Source: DASZWJ01 sp963813895 (GTDB lineage Bacteria > Pseudomonadota > Gammaproteobacteria > JAURND01). Taken from it: a stretch of 64,000 bases of DNA. Shown in pieces: positions 7,237-14,213 of the stretch (the stretch's first letter is position 1; every line of letters begins with the position of its first letter). The stretch covers positions 496,001 through 560,000 of the forward strand of contig CAWFAS010000004.1 in assembly GCA_963813895.1 (NCBI GenBank), read 5' to 3'. Made by a program: the position numbers and the translations under genes. The notes under the pieces were generated by a model. It worked only from the letters and a program-made list of their open reading frames with translations. It ran no database searches and was not told the origin of the DNA.

Positions 7237-8745
7237 CTACATACGAATCGGTCCAAAGGGATTTCTATTCTCTTCAAGCTGCTGATCCGACAAATCCTCT
7301 ATCTCAGCCAACTCGCGCTCAAAAACCATATTCACTTCCGGGTCCGTCAAATCATCCAAATCGGGACTTGCTTTTAGGTCCAGTATGTTTGTTCGTAAAG
7401 TCTCTATTTTTGTATTCAATGACCGCTGATTATTTTCACTGGCTGCAGTGCGCAAGGATGCATTCCTAGCCAATTCTAAATCTGCATCGATAGGCTCAGC
7501 TGGAGCCGACGTAGGCCGTGGAGCCGCTGAACTGATAGTGGCTGCTGATCTTATCTGCGTTTGCGCAGACGGGACTTGTGGCTGGTTTAATGATATAGAT
7601 AATTGGATAGCTCGCGCTAACTCAGCATTTTCCGATGGATCATCATCCTCATCTAATTCTTGAGATTGCGGTGCCGTTGCACTGCTGAGGATTGGAGCTC
7701 GGTTTAACTGATTTATTATATAAGTACTTGAGCCATTTGCAGGCGCGGCTGCTCTAGGTTCTATGTTGTTTCCGGATACCCGCGGCACAACAACAGGTGT
7801 TGCAGCCACCGTATTAGACACTGGCGCTACAGCTTGAGCTTGCTCGATTAACTGTTTGTGTAGGACAATTAAGGCTGCCAAACCTTGAACGATAGCATTA
7901 TAAGCACAATTATTATCGCCATTTGTTTCACCTAAGCCTAGAGATTCTTTTGGGTACTCCCATTCCCCATGTTTGATACTTCTTAATTCGAAATGATTAC
8001 CGTTTTTATGATCAATCACAAAGGTGGGAAAGTCAGCTGATTGGGGTTTATAAGTAATAGGCTTGTTAGGATCACCCGAATAGATTTCTACACCAAAACC
8101 AAACTTTTTCACAGCAGCAGCGAATACATCATAAGTAGCCCACTCACCTGGTAAACTTAATGCGTCGATATGAACTTGGAATCCGAGCTTAGACTTTTCG
8201 GCTTCCAATTCCTGACGTTGGTGCACAATACCCTCTTGAAGCTTGTGCAGTCTATCTAATTCAGACATATCTATGAAAGCATTAGGGGCATTATTTATTA
8301 GCTCTCCTACGGCTGTTATTTGCTCTCGTATTGCTGTCTCTTCACGAGTCAACCTCTCCTCTTCCTCTTGAAATACCTCAGTCAAATTTTGTCTATTTTG
8401 CCCTTTAATATCTTTATCTTGTGCAATTGCACGGGCTAACCCAGCCGTATTACGAACGTCTGCAAGTTTTAGAATGTCAGGATCTTCACCTTTGGGATCT
8501 TCATAATTCTCATATGTAGACAGCACACTGTCTTTGACTGCTTGAAAAAATTGCCGCTGCAATTCAACGGAGGATTTGGTGCCGGCACGCAACTGATCGA
8601 CACTGGGTTCAAAAGGTGAATTAGCGGGAGAATTTTCTATTTTTACGGGAGCCGGAGCAAGTGAAGCCACAGCAGCTGTTATCGATTGCAGGCCAGTTAA
8701 ATGCGTTGTGGGTGGTTGCCCTTGTCGTGGTTTTTGTTCAGACAT
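7237..8745 (-). CDS. Candidate permuted OTU-type cysteine protease with UIM-like motifs (effector)
   Basis: 502 residues. Residues 192-256 resemble the later part of an OTU deubiquitinase: ALSLPGEWATYDVFAAAVKK, then FGFGVEIYSG, then a strand ending in NGNHFELRS, with His251 at the catalytic-His position. Residues 276-293 (GDNNCAYNAIVQGLAALI) match the OTU nucleophile helix, D-x-N-C with Cys280. His therefore precedes Cys, the reverse of classical OTUs, as in sequence-permuted bacterial OTUs. Two ubiquitin-interacting-motif-like helices follow: 366-386 (acidic run, then ELARAIQLSIS; L-x-x-A-x-x-x-S) and 420-432 (DADLELARNASLR). Residues 50-190 are helical and coiled-coil-like; the linkers are Ala/Pro-rich. 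GGAG precedes the ATG by 6 bases. The inferred role is removal of ubiquitin in a host cell. Activity and secretion are not shown, and sequence similarity is modest. Confidence 0.72.
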   Translation of the reverse strand: MSEQKPRQGQPPTTHLTGLQSITAAVASLAPAPVKIENSPANSPFEPSVDQLRAGTKSSVELQRQFFQAVKDSVLSTYENYEDPKGEDPDILKLADVRNTAGLARAIAQDKDIKGQNRQNLTEVFQEEEERLTREETAIREQITAVGELINNAPNAFIDMSELDRLHKLQEGIVHQRQELEAEKSKLGFQVHIDALSLPGEWATYDVFAAAVKKFGFGVEIYSGDPNKPITYKPQSADFPTFVIDHKNGNHFELRSIKHGEWEYPKESLGLGETNGDNNCAYNAIVQGLAALIVLHKQLIEQAQAVAPVSNTVAATPVVVPRVSGNNIEPRAAAPANGSSTYIINQLNRAPILSSATAPQSQELDEDDDPSENAELARAIQLSISLNQPQVPSAQTQIRSAATISSAAPRPTSAPAEPIDADLELARNASLRTAASENNQRSLNTKIETLRTNILDLKASPDLDDLTDPEVNMVFERELAEIEDLSDQQLEENRNPFGPIRM

Positions 8746-8889
8746 ATGTGCTCCGAATCTACTATTAGAATTTTGTAATTGCTGCTTGATTGTTAATGCT
8801 AGCGCAACATTGTGAACGATCTTTCATTGCACCTAGCAGGTTCAGAATATTTTTTGTTATTTTGAATAACTTCATAATAACTGGTGAAA

Positions 8890-8909
8890 CTTAATATAGT
8901 CTTAACAAC
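8890..8909 (+). promoter_or_regulatory. Weak PmrA-box-like repeat upstream of the OTU-like gene
   Basis: On the plus strand CTTAATATA-GT-CTTAACAAC resembles cTTAATatT-N2-cTTAATatT well. The gene it precedes is on the minus strand, where the same bases match less well, and it lies 145 bases from the start. The orientation makes this a weak candidate. Confidence 0.2.
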
Positions 8910-9589
8910 TTTATAAAATGTAAAAATTTTTTCTGGATTAGATAAAAATACGGGCGTCCCTTCGCTTCCCCACAGGGGCATTGTTGAATGTGTCATCTGC
9001 CACTTGTAGGAAAAGCAGTGTATTAAGCGCACACGTTAATTTAACTAATGAATGCCACACCAACCCCTCTCCCTAACCCTCTGCTATGTGATTTGTCAAT
9101 AGGGGTACGAGCGCCTCCGGTAAATAAAGTTTATTTATTTACATAAGCCAGTTTAAGCATAAAACTCTATTGTTTTTATTTAGATTACCGTAACTAGCAA
9201 AGCCTTATTGGCCCAATCTGCTATTCGTGGTCAATTCCGTAAAACCGCCACAAGTTGTCCATTCGGACGGAATAAAAGTCTGCGCCCCAAACTCCCGCAC
9301 GTGGTGGCCAAACTACGCCTCACAACAGGGTATGACGAGGTCACAGATAATTGTTACGGTACTTCTTACAAAAACATTCCTGTTTATACTTTCTGCTATA
9401 ATTTAATCACGGTACAGGCGGAGACGCCGATGACCGTGACGTGATTCCAGGGCAGCTTCGAGGTTGCCCTGTTACTTGAGACAGATTCGATTATCCTGTA
9501 TCACGTCTACAAATATCTCGGGGTTTGGGGTAGGCCCCCATTTCAATCCATTCATAGCAAAACCTCCTTGTTATTTAAACTCTACCACC

Positions 9590-10669
9590 CTAAAGGGCCG
9601 TGGGAAGTACTTCACCCGTCTTTTTGCAAATGCTTTCTGATTTGCGTATTTGATAGAGTTGCCCCGACTTGAAACAACTCCGAATCTGTCCAATTAAGCG
9701 TCGTGCTACCCCAACAATCGCCCGCTTCTTACCAGCAGTGATACTGATCCTCTGATAAATATCCATTAATGATTTATCTCTTCTTATCGCTGTCCATGAA
9801 GCTTCTACCAATGTTTTGCGTAGAATAGATCGACCCTGACGACTCATATGTCCTAGTCGTTTATGCTCCCCTGAAGAATGCTCGCTCGGGGTTAATCCGG
9901 TAAAACTAAATAATTGCTTCTCGTTTTTAAACTGTTCCATATTGCCTAATTCATTCGCCAACACACGGGCATGGGTTGGACCTATCCCCGGAGTGCTTTG
10001 ATAAATGACTTCCAGCTCTTTATCTGCTTGCGCCTGTTTAGCTAACTCTAGCTCTATGTTTTTTAATCGGTTCGCCAGTTCCCACCATTGAGAGATCAAG
10101 GTGTCCAGACAATACTTCACCGAAGGATTACAATCATACGCCCGAACTTTTTGTAACCATTTCCAACTCACGACGGGGGTCTCGTCGGGGCCTATTAAAC
10201 CCTGACGGTAGAGCAAACTCTTGATGCGATTTCCTACTCGACGCTTATCCTCAGCGATTTTTTCCCGCATGCGGCTGACTTCGCGGTAAGCTTCTCGCTC
10301 CACGCTAGGTACATGAATGCCCTTTAAACGCCCTGCGGCTAATTGTGTTGCCAATTTTAATGAATCTCGCTTATCTGTCTTTACCCTATCTCGGGCTGAT
10401 ATCTCTACACTAGCCGCGTGAACCACCCGACTGTCTATTCCCTCTTCTAATAAATGACGGTGTAATACAAATCCTGAGAACCCTGCTTCATAAGCCGTTT
10501 TAATCTGCGCATTTTTAAAGTATTTATGTAAATAATGCACTAACTCCTCAGGAGTTGCCTTCAGGGTGTCTGTTTTCATTACCATACCCTCACAGATACA
10601 CGTTACTGCATATGTCTTTTTGTGAACATCAATTCCAGCAAACACGGTTTTTCCTGTATAATCTCTCAT
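9590..10669 (-). CDS. IS110-family transposase (DEDD recombinase)
   Basis: 359 residues, typical length. The N-terminal RuvC-like DEDD domain is shown by FAGIDVHKKTYAV (first Asp), TAYEAGFSG (Glu), and KTDKRDSLKLA (the Asp pair). A helical middle follows. The C-terminal IS116/IS110/IS902 domain has STPGIGPTHARVLANELGN and SGEHKRLGHMSRQGRSILRK with the conserved Ser of the second active site. IS110 enzymes act with a bridge RNA from the element's non-coding end that reads target and donor DNA. No frameshift is seen, so it may be active. A 5' palindrome at 10670-10732 directly precedes the start codon. Confidence 0.95.
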   Translation of the reverse strand: MRDYTGKTVFAGIDVHKKTYAVTCICEGMVMKTDTLKATPEELVHYLHKYFKNAQIKTAYEAGFSGFVLHRHLLEEGIDSRVVHAASVEISARDRVKTDKRDSLKLATQLAAGRLKGIHVPSVEREAYREVSRMREKIAEDKRRVGNRIKSLLYRQGLIGPDETPVVSWKWLQKVRAYDCNPSVKYCLDTLISQWWELANRLKNIELELAKQAQADKELEVIYQSTPGIGPTHARVLANELGNMEQFKNEKQLFSFTGLTPSEHSSGEHKRLGHMSRQGRSILRKTLVEASWTAIRRDKSLMDIYQRISITAGKKRAIVGVARRLIGQIRSCFKSGQLYQIRKSESICKKTGEVLPTAL

Positions 10670-10732
10670 GGTATGTGCCTCCTCCTGTCGAGGTTATTGG
10701 TTAAAACTATATTTTAACCGAAGGCACATACC
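10670..10732. promoter_or_regulatory. Nested palindrome directly upstream of the IS110 transposase start
   Basis: GGTATGTGCCT (10670-10680) pairs perfectly with AGGCACATACC (10722-10732), and inside it GGTTAAAA (10699-10706) pairs with TTTTAACC (10712-10719). It touches the transposase ATG, so it may hide the ribosome site in read-through transcripts or form part of the element's end. Confidence 0.45.
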
Positions 10733-10773
10733 TCTTTCCCTATTATTCAGCATAGCAACTCCCGCAAGGGGAG

Positions 10774-10869
10774 AGGGGATACAGTGCTTTTCCCACAAGT
10801 GGCAGATGACACATTCAACGGAAAGGGGATACAGTGCTTTTCCCACAAGTGGCAGATGACACATTCAAC
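10774..10869. repeat. Tandem 50-bp duplication within the family F arm
   Basis: AGGGGATACAGTGCTTTTCC..GACACATTCAAC occurs at 10774-10819 and again at 10824-10869, offset exactly 50 bases. It looks like a local duplication of the right arm of the palindrome. The rest of 10877-11045 shows no gene or repeat that I can name apart from another 'TACAGTGCCTGTTAG' fragment at about 10889. Confidence 0.8.
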
Positions 10870-11045
10870 AATGCCCTCGAAAGGGGGTTACAGTGCCTGT
10901 TAGGATTATGCAACAACCTCCCCTATAAGAAGAAGGAAATTGCAAGAGAAGCGAATCACGAACCGTACGTAATGTTTTTAACCCCTAAATCATGTAATAA
11001 TAAGTTGACTACTTCTCAACAATTCAACCCCTTGGGGAACCACCC

Positions 11046-12260
11046 ATGCACATCCTGCTTTCGCAAAAAGTTAACCGCATCAAGCCTTCAGCCACATTAA
11101 GTGTATCCAGCCGTGCCACAGAACTCAAGGCAGCCGGTGAGGATATCATCGATCTTAGCGTGGGCGAACCGGATTTCGACACCCCTGAATTTATTAAGGA
11201 AGCAGCCATCAAGGCGATACATGAAGGTTTCACCAAATATACGGCCGTAGATGGCACCGCCGGACTCAAGCAAGCCATCATTAACAAGTTTGCCCGAGAA
11301 AACCAGCTCCAGTATCAGCCGAATCAAATCCTAGTGAGCAACGGCGCCAAGCAAAGTTGTTCAAATTTATTTACCGCACTGCTCAATCCCGGGGATGAAG
11401 TCATTATTCCAGCACCGTACTGGGTCTCCTATCCCGATATGGTATTATTAGCCGACGGATCACCCGTTACGATTCAAACCCAACTCAAACAACGTTTTAA
11501 AATCTCACCCGCGCAGCTGGAAGCAGCCATTACCGCGAAAACCCGCGTGGTGATGCTAAATTCCCCCTCTAATCCATCAGGCATGGCCTATAGCCGCTCT
11601 GAATTGCAGCATTTGGCAGAAGTCTTGCAGCGACACCCACGGGTGCTGGTCGCAACCGATGATATTTATGAACATATTTTGTGGGCTGAACAGCCGTTTA
11701 CTAATATTGTCAACGCCTGTCCGGAATTATACGAGCGAGCTATTGTGATCAATGGCGTCTCCAAAGCCTATGCCATGACTGGATGGCGCATCGGCTATGC
11801 TGCGGGGCCCGCTGCAGTCATTGCCGCTATGAAAAAAGTACAGTCGCAAGTGACCTCTAACCCCAATTCCATCGCGCAGAAAGCCGCCGAAGCGGCCTTG
11901 AATGGCGATCAATCCTGCATTACACATATGAATAATGAATTTAAACGTCGCCATGATTTTGTGGTTGAGAAAATAAATGCCATTCCAGGCCTGGAGTGTG
12001 CGCCTGCGGATGGAGCCTTTTACGCTTTTGTGCGGGTTGAGAATGTGCTTAAAGATGATGGGATCAAAACAGATCTGGATTTTGCGGAATATCTATTACG
12101 TGAAGCTAAAATTGCGGTTGTGCCGGGGTCAGCATTTGGCACAGCGGGTTATGTTCGGATTTCTTTTGCTTTGCACTTTGAAACTTTAGTGCAAGCATTA
12201 GAGCGCTTGGAGCTTGCAGTACTGAAGTTGGTTCAGACGTGTGATGCTCGAGAAGTATGA
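11046..12260 (+). CDS. Aspartate aminotransferase-type PLP enzyme (class I, subgroup Ib)
   Basis: 404 residues. This pyridoxal-phosphate aminotransferase probably interconverts aspartate/2-oxoglutarate and oxaloacetate/glutamate, in the cytosol. Visible landmarks are DLSVGEPDFDTP (substrate-binding loop, about 36-47), YTAVDGTAGLKQAI, VSNGAKQSCSNLF (phosphate binding), NSPSNPSG (about 174-181), ATDDIYEHI (Asp contacting the PLP nitrogen), INGVSKAYAMTGWRIGY with the Schiff-base Lys (about 241), and RISFA with the carboxylate-binding Arg near the C-terminus. It is the usual length for AspC/AatA type Ib. GGGGAA lies about 7 bases before the ATG. Related members use aromatic or prephenate substrates, so the exact substrate is not proven. 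A hairpin follows at 12264. Confidence 0.9.
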   Translation: MHILLSQKVNRIKPSATLSVSSRATELKAAGEDIIDLSVGEPDFDTPEFIKEAAIKAIHEGFTKYTAVDGTAGLKQAIINKFARENQLQYQPNQILVSNGAKQSCSNLFTALLNPGDEVIIPAPYWVSYPDMVLLADGSPVTIQTQLKQRFKISPAQLEAAITAKTRVVMLNSPSNPSGMAYSRSELQHLAEVLQRHPRVLVATDDIYEHILWAEQPFTNIVNACPELYERAIVINGVSKAYAMTGWRIGYAAGPAAVIAAMKKVQSQVTSNPNSIAQKAAEAALNGDQSCITHMNNEFKRRHDFVVEKINAIPGLECAPADGAFYAFVRVENVLKDDGIKTDLDFAEYLLREAKIAVVPGSAFGTAGYVRISFALHFETLVQALERLELAVLKLVQTCDAREV

Positions 12261-12263
12261 TGG

Positions 12264-12288
12264 CTTCTCCCAGGGGAGCTGGGAGAAG
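12264..12288 (+). terminator. Hairpin after the aminotransferase gene
   Basis: CTTCTCCCAG (12264-12273) pairs perfectly with CTGGGAGAAG (12279-12288) around a 5-base loop, 3 bases past the stop codon. There is no T-run, so it may be a Rho-independent terminator of low strength or an RNA-stabilising stem. Confidence 0.45.
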
Positions 12289-12325
12289 ATAATGACACGT
12301 TTCGAGATTTACGCTTGGGTGGGTT

Positions 12326-13003
12326 CTAACGAAACGCCATGCTGATAGCTTCAAAAAGTTTAACAGCTCCACCACCAACAACTTCGATTCCGGCACCTAT
12401 GTCTGCCATTCTCGATCCAGACTGTGACGGATCACTTCCGGCTGAAGATCGGCGTTGCGAGGGGGAGGGCGGCTGGCCTTCCAAAACATCATTAACATTT
12501 TTATGCATTAGTCTAGTAAACTCAGTCTTTGATCGCTCTACTATCTGGTTGATATTAGCACCACGCTTCAAACTGTCGAATCTCGCCTGACCTATTATTC
12601 TTCCAAAATCAGCCTGACAACGCCTTCCCCAATCGATTCTTTGAGCGTCAGTTAAACCCCAACTAGGATAATTAGCATGCAGGGCATCATAAGCGGGTTT
12701 ACACTTATCTAGGATTTTTTTATCTATACTCTTGTTTTCAGTAGGTGCAGGCCGCCTAACGTCTTGAGAGGCATCTCTTGAAGGTGGGTTTTCTGTTCTA
12801 GAGACAGGCCTTGATGGTGAGCTCTTGCTCTCTGGCTGAGGAGGATTAGGTGGTCTTTGGGCAGCGGGACGAATCGGCTGAGCTTGCCTGGAATTGGAAT
12901 TATTTTGTAATGATTTAGCGAAATCTTTATATTCTTTAAGGGCCGCCGTCAGCTGCTCCTCGTAGATTTTTTTAATCTTCTCTCTACTTTCTCTATTATC
13001 CAC
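12326..13003 (-). CDS. Hypothetical Pro/Ser-rich protein, possible effector
   Basis: 225 residues, unrecognised. Residues 1-32 form a charged helix (KIKKIYEEQLTAALKEYKDF). Residues 40-90 are a Pro/Arg/Ser-rich, probably unstructured linker (QRPPNPPQPESKSSPSRP). Residues 92-172 look helical and folded (DKCKPAYDALHANYPSWGLT, then RCQADFGRIIGQARFDSLKR), with two Cys. The tail ends in a Gly/Ala-rich hydrophobic stretch (IGAGIEVVGGGAVKLFEAIS). No signal peptide is present. It faces the aminotransferase gene, and a GGAG lies about 8 bases before the start. Its composition resembles other candidate secreted proteins in this window, but there is no direct evidence for secretion. Confidence 0.7.
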   Translation of the reverse strand: MDNRESREKIKKIYEEQLTAALKEYKDFAKSLQNNSNSRQAQPIRPAAQRPPNPPQPESKSSPSRPVSRTENPPSRDASQDVRRPAPTENKSIDKKILDKCKPAYDALHANYPSWGLTDAQRIDWGRRCQADFGRIIGQARFDSLKRGANINQIVERSKTEFTRLMHKNVNDVLEGQPPSPSQRRSSAGSDPSQSGSRMADIGAGIEVVGGGAVKLFEAISMAFR

Positions 13004-13107
13004 TCCCCGATGAATTATTCATAACGCCTGCGAGGAGAGGGATTATAGTGCCTGTTAGAATTAAGCAACAGCACCAACTATTGACAGTCTATTTTAATCT
13101 TACAACG

Positions 13108-13305
13108 CTATCCCGGAACTATTTGAGCCGCTCTAGGCTGCCCTGGGAGCACTGGTTGGCCAGTTGCTGGAGCATAATGAACCGTTGACTGGGTTTGATC
13201 AGGATTTTGCACCTTTTGTCCAAAAGGATAATAGGTTCCAGGCTTACATCCAAACAGGGCCATTATGCCCACAATAACAAAACTGACCGCAATCGTCCGC
13301 CGCAT
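13108..13305 (-). CDS. Small predicted lipoprotein
   Basis: 65 residues. The N-terminus MRRTIAVSFVIVGIMALFGC has two Arg, a hydrophobic core and the lipobox L-F-G-C with the acylated Cys at position 20. The mature part is 46 residues, Pro/Gln-rich (GTYYPFGQKVQNPDQTQS) and without further Cys. The ribosome site GAGGGA lies about 7 bases before the ATG. It would be anchored to the inner or outer membrane by its lipid. I do not recognise a family. No partner gene is evident nearby. Confidence 0.75.
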   Translation of the reverse strand: MRRTIAVSFVIVGIMALFGCKPGTYYPFGQKVQNPDQTQSTVHYAPATGQPVLPGQPRAAQIVPG

Positions 13306-13428
13306 AAAATTCCCTCGGTTGTATTTTTAAAGGGTAAGTATAAATAAGTAGATGAAACAATCAATAGGAGAATTTTTAGTCGCCCAGTTTATTGCTATCC
13401 CTGACCCTTCTTAACTTCCCCCCGCAAC

Positions 13429-13499
13429 CTACCGAGCCGGACTGTTAGGGAGCGTTTATTGAAAAGCGTAAACGCTCCCTAACAGTCGCGGCTCGGTAG
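13429..13499. repeat. Palindromic repeat, family D, copy 1
   Basis: CTACCGAGCCG..CTGTTAGGGAGCGTTTA pairs with TAAACGCTCCCTAACAG..CGGCTCGGTAG around a 10-base loop. It is enclosed by a second inverted repeat, CCCTTCTTAACTT (about 13405) against AAGTTTAGAAGGG (about 13512). The second copy is at 28958-29029. Confidence 0.8.
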
Positions 13500-13624
13500 A
13501 GGTTATTGAGAAGTTTAGAAGGGGGGCAGCTGGAAGGAGCGCTTTTATTTAAATCTTTGTAACCATTCACCAAATTCAGGGAAATGTCATTTCCGCTGGC
13601 ACAATTTGGAGCGAACGTGTTGAT

Positions 13625-13709
13625 CTTTCAGGCGGGAACCTATAACCCAATTGTTAACTGCACCTGGCAGTTTTAATGGAAAGGTAGGCAATAGGTTCCC
13701 GCTTGAAAG
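13625..13709. repeat. Long inverted repeat upstream of tRNA-Ala
   Basis: CTTTCAGGCGGGAACCTAT (13625-13643) pairs with ATAGGTTCCCGCTTGAAAG (13691-13709), 18 of 19 positions. No other copy is seen in the window. The stretch 13306-13871 otherwise holds the family D palindrome and nothing coding that I can support. Confidence 0.65.
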
Positions 13710-13871
13710 TCCATCATTCTTGGATAGTTCTGTAAAGCGGGAATGACAATTCTCGAATGTGCTGAATAATTACAAATCTTTCTGCAAAAAAGATCCTTTA
13801 ACTTGACAGACTCAAGCCATATTCCATAAAATCGCCGTTCTGTTTCATCGCAACTTGATGAACGGGTCTTC

Positions 13872-13947
<76 letters not shown>

Positions 13948-14114
13948 AACTCAAATCCCACGCCTTCCCAATAAAACAGCGATCATCACTACTCCTGAAT
14001 TAATCAAGACATTGCGCCACATAGAAACTCAGCCCACTGCACCCTCCCCCGCCAGCAGCTAAACCCCATCCTCATCCTCCGAATTTTTATCAAATACAAT
14101 GAGTAGCCACCCTG

Positions 14115-14145
14115 TGGAGATCCTTCACTACGTTCAGGATGACAG
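14115..14145. repeat. Family C repeat fragment, copy 2
   Basis: TGGAGATCCTTCACTACGTT followed by CAGGATGACAG, the same single arm as at 25629, 32300 and 34475. It lies inside the islet, about 70 bases before the kinase gene. Confidence 0.7.
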
Positions 14146-14179
14146 CCTCACCCAATAAATTTCTGTATTACCCTAGACA

Positions 14180-14199
14180 CATAAGATTAGCTTAAGCTT
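14180..14199 (+). promoter_or_regulatory. PmrA-box-like repeat before the kinase gene
   Basis: CATAAGATT-AG-CTTAAGCTT matches cTTAATatT-N2-cTTAATatT at 14 of 18 positions. It is only 14 bases from the ATG at 14214, too close for a normal -35-type activator site unless translation starts further downstream (for example at the Met codon 30 residues on). Confidence 0.25.
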
Positions 14200-14213
14200 G
14201 ATAAGGTAGCATT

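Larger units (their letters stand above)
9083..10760 (-). mobile_element. IS110-family insertion sequence (IS1111-like arrangement)
   Basis: Boundaries come from comparing the interrupted family F repeat with its uninterrupted relative at 19567: the foreign stretch runs from about 9083 to about 10758-10760. Near the ends lie GCTATG (9083-9088) and CATAGC (10751-10756), a short subterminal inverted repeat as in the IS1111 subgroup. No target duplication beyond 'CT' is apparent, as expected for IS110. The long non-coding side (9083-9589), downstream of the transposase, is where IS1111-type elements carry the bridge RNA. A hairpin CAGGGCA/TGCCCTG is at 9448-9471. Confidence 0.65.
8976..10876. 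repeat. Palindromic repeat, family F, split by the IS110 element
   Basis: The arm GGGCATTGTTGAATGTGTCA.. (8976-9022) is the inverted partner of TACAGTGCTTTTCCCACAAG..AATGCCC ending at 10876. Joining 9082 to 10761 restores a block (CCCTCTCCC-TA-CCCTCT/CCCGCA-GGGGAGA) that is intact in the complement of 19620-19665. The palindrome was therefore present before the insertion. Bases 9083-9589 outside this repeat belong to the IS. Confidence 0.65.

Noticed and set aside
8799..9032. 77-residue minus-strand frame
   Set aside because: Its first third is an arm of palindromic family F; the same peptide is produced by other arms of that repeat.
9208..9444. 78-residue plus-strand frame in the IS110 non-coding end
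   Set aside because: No ribosome site or family resemblance; the region is better read as the IS end with possible bridge RNA.
10774..10869. Two 50-base direct repeats as a CRISPR-like array
   Set aside because: Only two units without distinct spacers; both are copies of a palindrome arm. No CRISPR array was found in the window.
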